From assembly GCA_964035575.1 (NCBI GenBank), contig OZ037842.1:930001-994000 (forward strand): a DNA stretch of 64,000 bases, read 5' to 3'. Positions within the stretch are counted from its first letter, which is position 1; every line of letters starts with the position of its first letter. Of this stretch, positions 46,401-60,500 are shown piece by piece. The notes under the pieces are model-generated. The model was not told where the DNA came from and did not search any database. It saw only the letters and a program-made list of their open reading frames with translations. This stretch comes from Rhynchopus sp. YZ270_cl-10. Lineage: Eukaryota; Euglenozoa; Diplonemea; Diplonemida; Diplonemidae. Made by a program: the position numbers and the translations under genes.

Positions 46401-49400
46401 TGAAACGCGTCTAAAACAGCGCATCGAAAACAGCGCGATGAAACGCTTCTAAAACAGCGCATCGAAAACAGCGCGATGAAACGCTTCCAAAACAGCGCAT
46501 CGAAAACAGCGCGATGAAACGCGTCCAAAACAGCGCATCGAAAACAGCGCGATGAAACGCGTCCAAAACAGCGCATCGAAAACAGCGCGATGAAACGCGT
46601 CCAAAACACCGCATCGATAACAGCGCGATGAAACGCGTCCAAAACAGCGCGATGAAACGCGTCCAAAACAGCGCGTCCAAAACAGCGCGATGAAACGCTT
46701 CCATAACAGCGCGTCCAAAACAGCGCGATGAAACGCTTCCAAAACAGCGCTTCGAAAACAGCGCGATGAAATGCTTCCAAAACAACGCATCGAAAACAGC
46801 GCGATGAAACGCTTCCAAAACAGCGCATCGAAAACAGCGCGATGAAACGCGTCCAAAACAGCGCTTCGAAAACAGCGCGATGAAATGCTTCCAAAACAAC
46901 GCATCGAAAACAGCGCGATGAAACGCGTCCAAAACAGCGCGATGAAACGCGTCTAAAACAGCGCATCGAAAACAGCGCGATGAAACGCTTCCATAACAGC
47001 GCATCGAATACAGCGCGATGAAACGCGTCCAAAACAGCGCATCGAAAACAGCGGGATGAAACGCGTCCAAAACAACGCATCGATAACAGCGCGATGAAAC
47101 GCTTCCAAAACAACGCATCGAAAACAGCGCGATGAAACGCTTCCAAAACAGCGCATCGAAAACAGCGCGATGAAACGCGTCCAAAACAGCGCTTCGAAAA
47201 CAGCGCGATGAAATGCTTCCAAAACAACGCATCGAAAACAGCGCGATGAAACGCGTCCAAAACAGCGCATCGAAAACAGCGCGATGAAACGCGTCCAAAA
47301 CAACGCATCGAAAACAGCGCGATGAAACGCTTCCAAAACAGCGCATCGAAAACAGCGGGATGAAACGCTTCCAAAACAACGCATCGAAAACAGCGCGAAG
47401 AAACGCGTCCAAAACAGCGCATCGAAAACAGCGCGATGAAACGCTTCCAAAACAACGCATCGAAAACAGCGCGAAGAAACGCGTCCAAAACAACGCATCG
47501 AAAACAGCGCGATGAAACGCTTCCAAAACAGCGCATCGAAAACAGCGCGATGAAACGCTTACAAAACAGTGCACCGATAACAGCGCGATGAAACGCGTGC
47601 AAAACAACGCATCGAAAACAGCGCGATGAAACGCGTGCAAAACAACGCATCGAAAACAGCGCGATGAAACGCTTCCAAAACAGCGCATCGAAAACAGCGC
47701 GATGAAACGCTTCCAAAACAGCGCATCGAAAACAGCGCGATGAAACGCTTACAAAACAGTGCACCGATAACAGCGCGATGAAACGCGTGCAAAACAACGC
47801 ATCGATACGAGCGCGATGAAACGAGTCCAAAACAGCTCATCGAAAACAGCGCGATGAAACGCGCCCAAAACAACGCATCGAAAACAGCGCGATGAAACGC
47901 TTCCAAAACAGCGCATCGAAAACAGCGCGATGAAACGCTTACAAAACAGTGCACCGATAACAGCGCGATGAAACGCGTGCAAAACAACGCATCGAAAACA
48001 GCGCGATGAAACGCGTGCAAAACAACGCATCGAAAACAGCGCGATGAAACGCTTCCAAAACAGCGCATCGAAAACAGCGCGATGAAACGCTTCCAAAACA
48101 GCGCATCGAAAACAGCGCGATGAAACGCTTCCAAAACAGCGCATCGAAAACAGCGCGATGAAACGCTTACAAAACAGTGCACCGATAACAGCGCGATGAA
48201 ACGCGTGCAAAACAACGCATCGAAAACAGCGCGATGAAACGCGTCCAAAACAGCTCATCGAAAACAGCGCGATGAAACGCGCCCAAAACAACGCATCGAA
48301 AACAGCGCGATGAAACGCTTACAAAACAACGCATCGAAAACAGCGCGATGAAACGCGCCCAAAACAACGCATCGAAAACAGCGCGATGAAACGCTTCCAA
48401 AACAGCGCATCGAAAACAGCGCGATGAAACGCTTACAAAACAGTGCACCGATAACAGCGCGATGAAACGCGTGCAAAACAACGCATCGAAAACAGCGCGA
48501 TGAAACGCGTCCAAAACAGCTCATCGAAAACAGCGCGATGAAACGCGCCCAAAACAACGCATCGAAAACAGCGCGATGAAACGCTTACAAAACAACGCAT
48601 CGAAAACAGCGCGATGAAACGCTTACAAAACAGTGCACCGATAACAGCGCGATGAAACGCGTGCAAAACAACGCATCGAAAACAGCGCGATGAAACGCGT
48701 GCAAAACAACGCATCGAAAACAGCGCGATGAAACGCTTCCAAAACAGCGCATCGAAAACAGCGCGATGAAACGCTTCCAAAACAGCGCATCGAAAACAGC
48801 GCGATGAAACGCTTCCAAAACAGCGCATCGAAAACAGCGCGATGAAACGCTTACAAAACAGCGCATCGAAAACAGCGCGATGAAACGCTTCCATAACAGC
48901 GCATCGAAAACAGCGCGATGAAACGCGTCCAAAACAGCGCATCGAAAACAGCGCGATGAAACGCGTCCAAAACAGCGCATCGAAAACAGCGCGATGAAAC
49001 GCGTCCAAAACACCGCATCGATAACAGCGCGATGAAACGCTTCCAAAACAACGCATCGAAAACAGCGCGATGAAACGCGTCCAAAACAGCGCGTCCAAAA
49101 CAGCGCGATGAAACGCTTCCAAAACAGCGCATCGAAAACAGCGCGATGAAACGCGTCCAAAACAGCGCATCGAAAACAGCGCGATGAAACGCGTCCAAAA
49201 CAGCGCATCGAAAACAGCGCGATGAAACGCGTCCAAAACACCGCATCGATAACAGCGCGATGAAACGCTTCCAAAACAACGCATCGAAAACAGCGCGATG
49301 AAACGCGTCCAAAACAGCGCGTCCAAAACAGCGCGATGAAACGCTTCCATAACAGCGCATCGAATACAGCGCGATGAAACGCGTCCAAAACAGCGCTTCG

Positions 49401-52400
49401 AAAACAGCGCGATGAAATGCTTCCAAAACAACGCATCGAAAACAGCGCGATGAAACGCGTCCAAAACAGCGCGATGAAACGCGTCTAAAACAGCGCATCG
49501 AATACAGCGCGATGAAACGCGTCCAAAACAGCGCGTCCAAAACAGCGCGATGAAACGCTTCCAAAACAGCGCATCGAAAACAGCGCGATGAAACGCGTCC
49601 AAAACAGCGCTTCGAAAACAGCGCGATGAAATGCTTCCAAAACAACGCATCGAAAACAGCGCGATGAAACGCGTCCAAAACAGCGCGATGAAACGCGTCT
49701 AAAACAGCGCATCGAAAACAGCGCGATGAAACGCTTCCATAACAGCGCATCGAATACAGCGCGATGAAACGCGTCCAAAACAGCGCATCGAAAACAGCGG
49801 GATGAAACGCGTCCAAAACAACGCATCGATAACAGCGCGATGAAACGCTTCCAAAACAACGCATCGAAAACAGCGCGATGAAACGCGTCCAAAACAGCGC
49901 TTCGAAAACAGCGCGATGAAATGCTTCCAAAACAACGCATCGAAAACAGCGCGATGAAACGCTTCCAAAACAGCGCATCGAAAACAGCGCGATGAAACGC
50001 GTGCAAAACAACGCATCGAAAACAGCGCGATGAAACGCTTACAAAACAGTGCACCGATAACAGCGCGATGAAACGCGTGCATAACAACGCATCGAAAACA
50101 GCGCGATGAAACGCGTGCAAAACAACGCATCGAAAACAGCGCGATGAAACGCGTCCAAAACAACGCATCGAAAACATCGCGATGAAACGCTTCCAAAACA
50201 GCGCATCGAAAACAGCGCGATGAAACGCTTACAAAACAGCGCACCGATAACAGCGCGATGAAACGCGTCCAAAACAGCGCATCGAAAACAGCGCGATGAA
50301 ACGCTTCCAAAACAGCGCATCGAAAACAGCGCGATGAAACGCGTCCAACACAGCGCGTCGAAAACAGCGCGATGAAACGCTTCCAAAACAACGCATCGAA
50401 AACAGCACGATGAAACGCGTCCAAAACAGCGCATCGAAAACAGCGCGATGAAACGCATCCAAAACAGCGCATCGAAAACAGCGCGATGAAACGCGTCCAA
50501 AACAGCGCGATGAAACGCTTCCAAAACAGCGCATCGAAAACAGCGCGATGAAACGCTTCCAAAACAGCGCATCGAAAACAGCGCGATGAAACGCGTCCAA
50601 AACAGCGCGATGAAACGCTTCCAAAACAGCGCATCGAAAACAGCGCGATGAAACGCGTCCAAAACAGCGCGATGAAACGCTTCCAAAACAGCGCATCGAA
50701 AACAGCGCGATGAAACGCTTCTAAAACAGCGCATCGAAAACAGCGCGATGAAACGCTTCCAAAACAGCGCATCGAAAACAGCGCGATGAAACGCTTCCAA
50801 AACAGCGCATCGAAAACAGCGCGATGAAACGCGTCCAAAACAGCGCGATGAAACGCTTCCAAAACAGCGCATCGAAAACAGCGCGATGAAACGCTTCCAT
50901 AACAGCGCATCGAATACAGCGCGATGAAACGCGTCCAAAACAGCGCATCGAAAACAGCGCGATGAAACGCTTCTAAAACAGCGCATCGATAACAGCGCGA
51001 TGAAACGCTTCTAAAACAGCGCATCGAAAACAGCGCGATGAAACGCTTCCAAAACAGCGCATCGAAAACAGCGCGATGAAACGCGTCCAAAACAGCGCGA
51101 TGAAACGCTTCCAAAACAGCGCATCGAAAACAGCGCGATGAAACGCTTCCAAAACAGCGCATCGATAACAGCGCGATGAAACGCTTCTAAAACAGCGCAT
51201 CGAAAACAGCGCGATGAAACGCTTCCAAAACAGCGCATCGAAAACAGCGCGATGAAACGCGTCCAAAACAGCGCGATGAAACGCTTCCAAAACAGCGCAT
51301 CGAAAACAGCGCGATGAAACGCTTCCATAACAGCGCATCGAAAACAGCGCGATGAAACGCTTCTAAAACAGCGCATCGAAAACAGCGCGATGAAACGCTT
51401 CCAAAACAGCGCATCGAAAACAGCGCGATGAAACGCTTCCAAAACAGCGCATCGAAAACAGCGCGATGAAACGCGTCCAAAACAGCGCGATGAAACGCTT
51501 CCAAAACAGCGCATCGAAAACAGCGCGATGAAACGCGTCCAAAACAGCGCATCGAAAACAGCGCGATGAATCGCGTCCAAAACAGCGCATCGAAAACAGC
51601 GCGATGAAACGCGTCCAAAACAGCGCATCGAAAACAGCGCGATGAAACGCTTCCAAAACAACGCATCGAAAACAGCGCGATGAAACGCTTCCAAAACAGC
51701 GCATCGAAAACAGCGCGATGAAACGCGTGCAAAACAACGCATCGAAAACAGCGCGATGAAACGCTTCCAAAACAGCGCATCGAAAACAGCGCGATGAAAC
51801 GCTTCCAAAACAGCGCATCGAAAACAGCGCGATGAAACGCTTCCAAAACAGCGCATCGATAACAGCGCGATGAAACGCTTCCAAAACAACGCATCGAAAA
51901 CAGCGCGATGAAACGCTTCCAAAACAGCGCATCGAAAACAGCGCGATGAAACGCTTCTAAAACAGCGCATCGAAAACAGCGCGATGAAACGCGTCCAAAA
52001 CAGCGCATCGAAAACAGCGCGATGAAACGCTTCTAAAACAGCGCATCGAAAACAGCGCGATGAAACGCGTCCAAAACAGCGCATCGAAAACAGCGCGATG
52101 AAACGCGTGCAAAACAACGCATCGAAAACAGCGCGATGAAACGCGTCCAAAACAACGCATCGAAAACAGCGCGATGAAACGCTTCCAAAACAGCGCATCG
52201 AAAACAGCGCGATGAAACGCTTACAAAACAGCGAACCGATAACAGCGCGATGAAACGCGTCCAAAACAGCGCATCGATACGAGCGCGATGAAACGCGTCC
52301 AACACAGCGCGTCGAAAACAGCGCGATGAAACGCTTCCAAAACAACGCATCGAAAACAGCACGATGAAACGCGTCCAAAACAGCGCATCGCAAACAGCGC

Positions 52401-53711
52401 GATGAAACGCTTCCAAAACAGCGCATCGAAAACAGCGCGATGAAACGCTTCCAAAACAGCGCATCGAAAACAGCGCGATGAAACGCGTCCAAAACAGCGC
52501 ATCGAAAACAGCGCGATGAAACGCGTCCAAAACAGCGCATCGAAAACAGCGCGATGAAACGCGTCCAAAACACCGCATCGATAACAGCGCGATGAAACGC
52601 GTCCAAAACAGCGCGATGAAACGCGTCCAAAACAGCGCGTCCAAAACAGCGCGATGAAACGCTTCCATAACAGCGCGTCCAAAACAGCGCGATGAAACGC
52701 TTCCAAAACAGCGCTTCGAAAACAGCGCGATGAAATGCTTCCAAAACAACGCATCGAAAACAGCGCGATGAAACGCTTCCAAAACAGCGCATCGAAAACA
52801 GCGCGATGAAACGCGTCCAAAACAGCGCTTCGAAAACAGCGCGATGAAATGCTTCCAAAACAACGCATCGAAAACAGCGCGATGAAACGCGTCCAAAACA
52901 GCGCGATGAAACGCGTCTAAAACAGCGCATCGAAAACAGCGCGATGAAACGCTTCCATAACAGCGCATCGAATACAGCGCGATGAAACGCGTCCAAAACA
53001 GCGCATCGAAAACAGCGGGATGAAACGCGTCCAAAACAACGCATCGATAACAGCGCGATGAAACGCTTCCAAAACAACGCATCGAAAACAGCGCGATGAA
53101 ACGCTTCCAAAACAGCGCATCGAAAACAGCGCGATGAAACGCGTCCAAAACAGCGCTTCGAAAACAGCGCGATGAAACGCGTCCAAAACAGCGCACCGAT
53201 AACAGCGCGATGAAACGCGTCCAAAACAGCGCATCGAAAACAGCGCGATGAAACGCGTGCAAAACAACGCATCGAAAACAGCGCGATGAAACGCGTCCAA
53301 AACAACGCATCGAAAACAGCGCGATGAAACGCTTCCAAAACAGCGCATCGAAAACAGCGCGATGAAACGCGTCCAAAACAGCGCACCGATAACAGCGCGA
53401 TGAAACGCGTCCAAAACAGCGCATCGAAAACAGCGCGATGAAACGCGTGCAAAACAACGCATCGAAAACAGCGCGATGAAACGCGTCCAAAACAACGCAT
53501 CGAAAACAGCGCGATGAAACGCTTCCAAAACAGCGCATCGAAAACAGCGCGATGAAACGCGTCCAAAACAGCGCACCGATAACAGCGCGATGAAACGCGT
53601 CCAAAACAGCGCATCGATACGAGCGCGATGAAACGCTTCCAAAACAGCGCATCGAAAACAGCGCGATGAAACGCGTGCAAAACAACGCATCGAAAACAGC
53701 GCGATGAATTT
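40445..53711 (+). repeat. Satellite A array 7 (13.3 kb, the largest)
   Basis: The first ~1.6 kb follow the variant order of A2-A6. At about 41965 the end-type signature CATCGATACGAG appears internally and the array continues. From 42.4 kb the 24-bp short units and TTCTAAAAC units become common. Rare markers show long internal duplications shared with A8 (for example AGCGAACCGATAAC at 44230 and 52230; AACATCGCG near 50173). A GCCCAAAACAACGC variant is confined to about 47860-48550. The right edge equals that of A5. Confidence 0.97.
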
Positions 53712-53723
53712 AGTTTTGCTAAT

Positions 53724-54501
53724 CCTTAACACTCCCTATTGATCGTGGTTGATGTATGCAAAGATCTGAAAAGAAACGAACAGATTCCCACGAACATGTG
53801 TCAACGACACAACCAACACAACGCTACCGATGTGTGCGCAACGATCTGAACGCAACGAACGTAACCAACCGAACACAACCAACGCATCTCATCCAACACA
53901 ACGGAACCGATGCGTGCGTCACTATCTGTACGCAACGAACGTAACCAACCGAACACAACCAACGCAACGCAACCGCTCCATACGTTGCGCTCTGTACGTA
54001 ACGATCTCTACACAACGAACGCAACGCATGCAACACTACGTAACCTATGTGTACGTAGCGATCTGCATGCAACGAACGCTACGTAACGAACGCAACGCAA
54101 CCAACGCAACGAGTGGTTACAAACCCCCACGCATGGTTCTCACACCGCGTTGGCACGTTTCCCAAGCCGCAAACCCGGTTACCTGCCTGAAAAACCGTGT
54201 TTTTGGCCAAAACGCCTGTTTTCCCTGTAGAATCCTTAAGAATCCTTAAGGAACGCACGGTTCCTAAGGCATTTTACACGTAAACTCGCGACACGAAAAT
54301 AGGAATTAAAAACTAATCTCTCAGCGATCTGATTTAGTAAGAACTCGATTTTTGGCCCTATCTTTCCAATGCCGAAAAAATCTTACACTTTGGCGCCTCT
54401 GCGAGAAATGTCATTTTTTGGGGTACCCCGTCGGGGGTGCCAAGGGGTGGGGGGGTACGCCACAAAAGCAACCTTAAAAACCTTAACACAGAGTGTTAAG
54501 G
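53724..54501 (-). mobile_element. D element copy 7 (778 bp)
   Basis: Directly between arrays A7 and A8 without a C element. Same termini and length as the other copies. Confidence 0.85.
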
Positions 54502-57500
54502 AAATGCTTCCAAAACAACGCATCGAAAACAGCGCGATGAAACGCGTCCAAAACAGCGCGATGAAACGCGTCTAAAACAGCGCATCGAAAACAGCGCGAT
54601 GAAACGCTTCCATAACAGCGCATCGAATACAGCGCGATGAAACGCTTCCATAACAGCGCATCGAATACAGCGCGATGAAACGCTTCCAAAACAGCGCATC
54701 GATAACAGCGCGATGAAACGCTTCCAAAACAGCGCATCGAAAACAGCGCGATGAAACGCGTCCAAAACAGCGCATCGAAAACAGCGCGATGAAACGCGTC
54801 CAAAACAGCGCGATGAAACGCGTCCAAAACAGCGCGATGAAACGCGTCTAAAACAGCGCATCGAAAACAGCGCGATGAAACGCTTCCATAACAGCGCATC
54901 GAATACAGCGCGATGAAACGCGTCCAAAACAGCGCATCGATAACAGCGCGATGAAACGCTTCCAAAACAGCGCATCGAAAACAGCGCGATGAAACGCGTC
55001 CAAAACAGCGCTTCGAAAACAGCGCGATGAAACGCTTCCATAACAGCGCATCGAATACAGCGCGATGAAACGCGTCCAAAACAGCGCGTCCAAAACAGCG
55101 CGATGAAACGCTTCCAAAACAGCGCATCGAAAACAGCGCGATGAAACGCGTCCAAAACAGCGCTTCGAAAACAGCGCGATGAAACGCTTCCATAACAGCG
55201 CATCGAATACAGCGCGATGAAACGCGTCCAAAACAGCGCGTCCAAAACAGCGCGATGAAATGCTTCCAAAACAATGCATCGAAAACAGCGCGATGAAACG
55301 CGTCCAAAACAGCGCGATGAAACGCGTCTAAAACAGCGCATCGAAAACAGCGCGATGAAACGCTTCCATAACAGCGCATCGAAAACAGCGCGATGAAACG
55401 CGTCCAAAACAGCGCATCGAAAACAGCGCGATGAAACGCTTCCAAAACAACGCATCGAAAACAGCGCGAAGAAACGCGTCCAAAACAACGCATCGAAAAC
55501 AGCGCGAAGAAACGCGTCCAAAACAGCGCATCGAAAACAGCGCGATGAAACGCTTCCAAAACAACGCATCGAAAACAGCGCGATGAAACGCTTCCAAAAC
55601 AACGCGTCCAAAACAGCGCGATGAAACGCGTCCAAAACAGCGCATCGAAAACAGCGCGATGAAACGCGTGCAAAACAGCGCACCGATAACAGCGCGATGA
55701 AACGCGTCCAAAACAGCGCATCGAAAACAGCGCGATGAAACGCGTCCAAAACAACGCATCGAAAACAGCGCGATGAAACGCGTCCAAAACAACGCATCGA
55801 AAACAGCGCGATGAAACGCTTCCAAAACAGCGCATCGAAAACAGCGCGATGAAACGCTTACAAAACAGCGAACCGATAACAGCGCGATGAAACGCGTCCA
55901 AAACAGCGCATCGATACGAGCGCGATGAAACGCGTCCAACACAGCGCGTCGAAAACAGCGCGATGAAACGCTTCCAAAACAACGCATCGAAAACAGCACG
56001 ATGAAACGCGTCCAAAACAGCGCATCGAAAACAGCGCGATGAAACGCTTCCAAAACAGCGCATCGAAAACAGCGCGATGAAACGCTTCCAAAACAGCGCG
56101 ATGAAACGCGTCTAAAACAGCGCTTCGAAAACAGCGCGATGAAATGCTTCCAAAACAACGCATCGAAAACAGCGCGATGAAACGCGTCCAAAACAGCGCG
56201 ATGAAACGCGTCTAAAACAGCGCATCGAAAACAGCGCGATGAAACGCTTCCATAACAGCGCATCGAATACAGCGCGATGAAACGCGTCCAAAACAGCGCA
56301 TCGATAACAGCGCGATGAAACGCGTCTAAAACAGCGCTTCGAAAACAGCGCGATGAAATGCTTCTAAAACAGCGCATCGAAAACAGCGCGATGAAACGCG
56401 TCCAAAACAGCGCGATGAAACGCGTCTAAAACAGCGCATCGAAAACAGCGCGATGAAACGCTTCCAAAACAGCGCATCGAAAACAGCGCGATGAAACGCG
56501 TCCAAAACAGCGCGATGAAACGCTTCCAAAACAGCGCATCGAAAACAGCGCGATGAAACGCTTCCAAAACAGCGCATCGAAAACAGCGCGATGAAACGCG
56601 TCCAAAACAGCGCGATGAAACGCTTCCAAAACAACGCATCGAAAACAGCGCGATGAAACGCATCCAAAACAGCGCATCGAAAACAGCGCGATGAAACGCT
56701 TCCAAAACAGCGCATCGAAAACAGCGCGATGAAACGCTTCCAAAACAGCGCATCGAAAACAGCGCGATGAAACGCGTCCAAAACAGCGCGATGAAACGCT
56801 TCCAAAACAGCGCATCGAAAACAGCGCGATGAAACGCTTCTAAAACAGCGCATCCAAAACAGCGCGATGAAACGCTTCTAAAACAGCGCATCGAAAACAG
56901 CGCGATGAAACGCTTCCAAAACAGCGCATCGAAAACAGCGCGATGAAACGCGTCCAAAACAGCGCGATGAAACGCTTCCAAAACAGCGCATCGAAAACAG
57001 CGCGATGAAACGCTTCTAAAACAGCGCATCGAAAACAGCGCGATGAAACGCTTCTAAAACAGCGCATCGAAAACAGCGCGATGAAACGCTTCCAAAACAG
57101 CGCATCGAAAACAGCGCGATGAAACGCTTCCAAAACAGCGCATCGAAAACAGCGCGATGAAACGCTTCCAAAACAGCGCATCGAAAACAGCGCGATGAAA
57201 CGCTTCCAAAACAACGCATCGAAAACAGCGCGATGAAACGCATCCAAAACAGCGCATCGAAAACAGCGCGATGAAACGCTTCCAAAACAGCGCATCGAAA
57301 ACAGCGCGATGAAACGCTTCCAAAACAGCGCATCGAAAACAGCGCGATGAAACGCGTCCAAAACAGCGCGATGAAACGCTTCCAAAACAGCGCATCGAAA
57401 ACAGCGCGATGAAACGCTTCCATAACAGCGCATCGAATACAGCGCGATGAAACGCGTCCAAAACAGCGCATCGAAAACAGCGCGATGAAACGCGTCCAAA

Positions 57501-60500
57501 ACAGCGCGATGAAACGCTTCCAAAACAGCGCATCGAAAACAGCGCGATGAAACGCTTCCATAACAGCGCATCGAATACAGCGCGATGAAACGCTTCTAAA
57601 ACAGCGCATCGAAAACAGCGCGATGAAACGCTTCTAAAACAGCGCATCGAAAACAGCGCGATGAAACGCTTCCAAAACAGCGCATCGAAAACAGCGCGAT
57701 GAAACGCGTCCAAAACAGCGCATCGAAAACAGCGCGATGAAACGCGTCCAAAACAGCGCATCGAAAACAGCGCGATGAAACGCGTCCAAAACACCGCATC
57801 GATAACAGCGCGATGAAACGCGTCCAAAACAGCGCGATGAAACGCGTCCAAAACAGCGCGTCCAAAACAGCGCGATGAAACGCTTCCATAACAGCGCATC
57901 GAATACAGCGCGATGAAACGCGTCCAAAACAGCGCGTCCAAAACAGCGCGATGAAACGCTTCCAAAACAGCGCTTCGAAAACAGCGCGATGAAATGCTTC
58001 CAAAACAACGCATCGAAAACAGCGCGATGAAACGCGTCCAAAACAGCGCTTCGAAAACAGCGCGATGAAATGCTTCCAAAACAACGCATCGAAAACAGCG
58101 CGATGAAACGCGTCCAAAACAGCGCGATGAAACGCGTCTAAAACAGCGCATCGAAAACAGCGCGATGAAACGCTTCTAAAACAGCGCATCGAAAACAGCG
58201 CGATGAAACGCTTCCAAAACAGCGCATCGAAAACAGCGCGATGAAACGCGTCCAAAACAGCGCATCGAAAACAGCGCGATGAAACGCGTCCAAAACAGCG
58301 CATCGAAAACAGCGCGATGAAACGCGTCCAAAACACCGCATCGAAAACAGCGCGATGAAACGCGTCCAAAACAGCGCATCGAAAACAGCGCGATGAAACG
58401 CTTCCAAAACAACGCATCGAAAACAGCGCGATGAAACGCGTCCAAAACAGCGCGTCCAAAACAGCGCGATGAAACGCTTCCAAAACAGCGCATCGAAAAC
58501 AGCGCGATGAAACGCGTCCAAAACAGCGCATCGAAAACAGCGCGATGAAACGCGTCCAAAACAGCGCATCGAAAACAGCGCGATGAAACGCGTCCAAAAC
58601 ACCGCATCGATAACAGCGCGATGAAACGCTTCCAAAACAACGCATCGAAAACAGCGCGATGAAACGCGTCCAAAACAGCGCGTCCAAAACAGCGCGATGA
58701 AACGCTTCCATAACAGCGCATCGAATACAGCGCGATGAAACGCGTCCAAAACAGCGCGATGAAACGCGTCTAAAACAGCGCATCGAATACAGCGCGATGA
58801 AACGCGTCCAAAACAGCGCGTCCAAAACAGCGCGATGAAACGCTTCCAAAACAGCGCATCGAAAACAGCGCGATGAAACGCGTCCAAAACAGCGCTTCGA
58901 AAACAGCGCGATGAAATGCTTCCAAAACAACGCATCGAAAACAGCGCGATGAAACGCGTCCAAAACAGCGCGATGAAACGCGTCTAAAACAGCGCATCGA
59001 AAACAGCGCGATGAAACGCTTCCATAACAGCGCATCGAATACAGCGCGATGAAACGCGTCCAAAACAGCGCATCGAAAACAGCGGGATGAAACGCGTCCA
59101 AAACAACGCATCGATAACAGCGCGATGAAACGCTTCCAAAACAACGCATCGAAAACAGCGCGATGAAACGCGTCCAAAACAGCGCTTCGAAAACAGCGCG
59201 ATGAAATGCTTCCAAAACAACGCATCGAAAACAGCGCGATGAAACGCGTCCAAAACAGCGCTTCGAAAACAGCGCGATGAAACGCTTCCAAAACAGCGCA
59301 TCGAAAACAGCGCGATGAAACGCGTGCAAAACAACGCATCGAAAACAGCGCGATGAAACGCTTACAAAACAGTGCACCGATAACAGCGCGATGAAACGCG
59401 TGCATAACAACGCATCGAAAACAGCGCGATGAAACGCGTCCAAAACAACGCATCGAAAACATCGCGATGAAACGCTTCCAAAACAGCGCATCGAAAACAG
59501 CGCGATGAAACGCTTACAAAACAGCGCACCGATAACAGCGCGATGAAACGCGTCCAAAACAGCGCATCGAAAACAGCGCGATGAAACGCTTCCAAAACAG
59601 CGCATCGAAAACAGCGCGATGAAACGCGTCCAACACAGCGCGTCGAAAACAGCGCGATGAAACGCTTCCAAAACAACGCATCGAAAACAGCACGATGAAA
59701 CGCGTCCAAAACAGCGCATCGAAAACAGCGCGATGAAACGCATCCAAAACAGCGCATCGAAAACAGCGCGATGAAACGCGTCCAAAACAGCGCGATGAAA
59801 CGCTTCCAAAACAGCGCATCGAAAACAGCGCGATGAAACGCGTCCAAAACAGCGCGATGAAACGCTTCCAAAACAGCGCATCGAAAACAGCGCGATGAAA
59901 CGCTTCCAAAACAGCGCATCGAAAACAGCGCGATGAAACGCGTCCAAAACAGCGCGATGAAACGCTTCCAAAACAGCGCATCGAAAACAGCGCGATGAAA
60001 CGCGTCCAAAACAGCGCGATGAAACGCTTCCAAAACAGCGCATCGAAAACAGCGCGATGAAACGCTTCTAAAACAGCGCATCGAAAACAGCGCGATGAAA
60101 CGCTTCCAAAACAGCGCATCGAAAACAGCGCGATGAAACGCGTCCAAAACAGCGCGATGAAACGCTTCCAAAACAGCGCATCGAAAACAGCGCGATGAAA
60201 CGCTTCCAAAACAGCGCATCGAAAACAGCGCGATGAAACGCTTCCAAAACAGCGCATCGAAAACAGCGCGATGAAACGCGTCCAAAACAGCGCGATGAAA
60301 CGCTTCCAAAACAGCGCATCGAAAACAGCGCGATGAAACGCTTCCATAACAGCGCATCGAATACAGCGCGATGAAACGCGTCCAAAACAGCGCATCGAAA
60401 ACAGCGCGATGAAACGCTTCTAAAACAGCGCATCGAAAACAGCGCGATGAAACGCTTCTAAAACAGCGCATCGAAAACAGCGCGATGAAACGCTTCCAAA

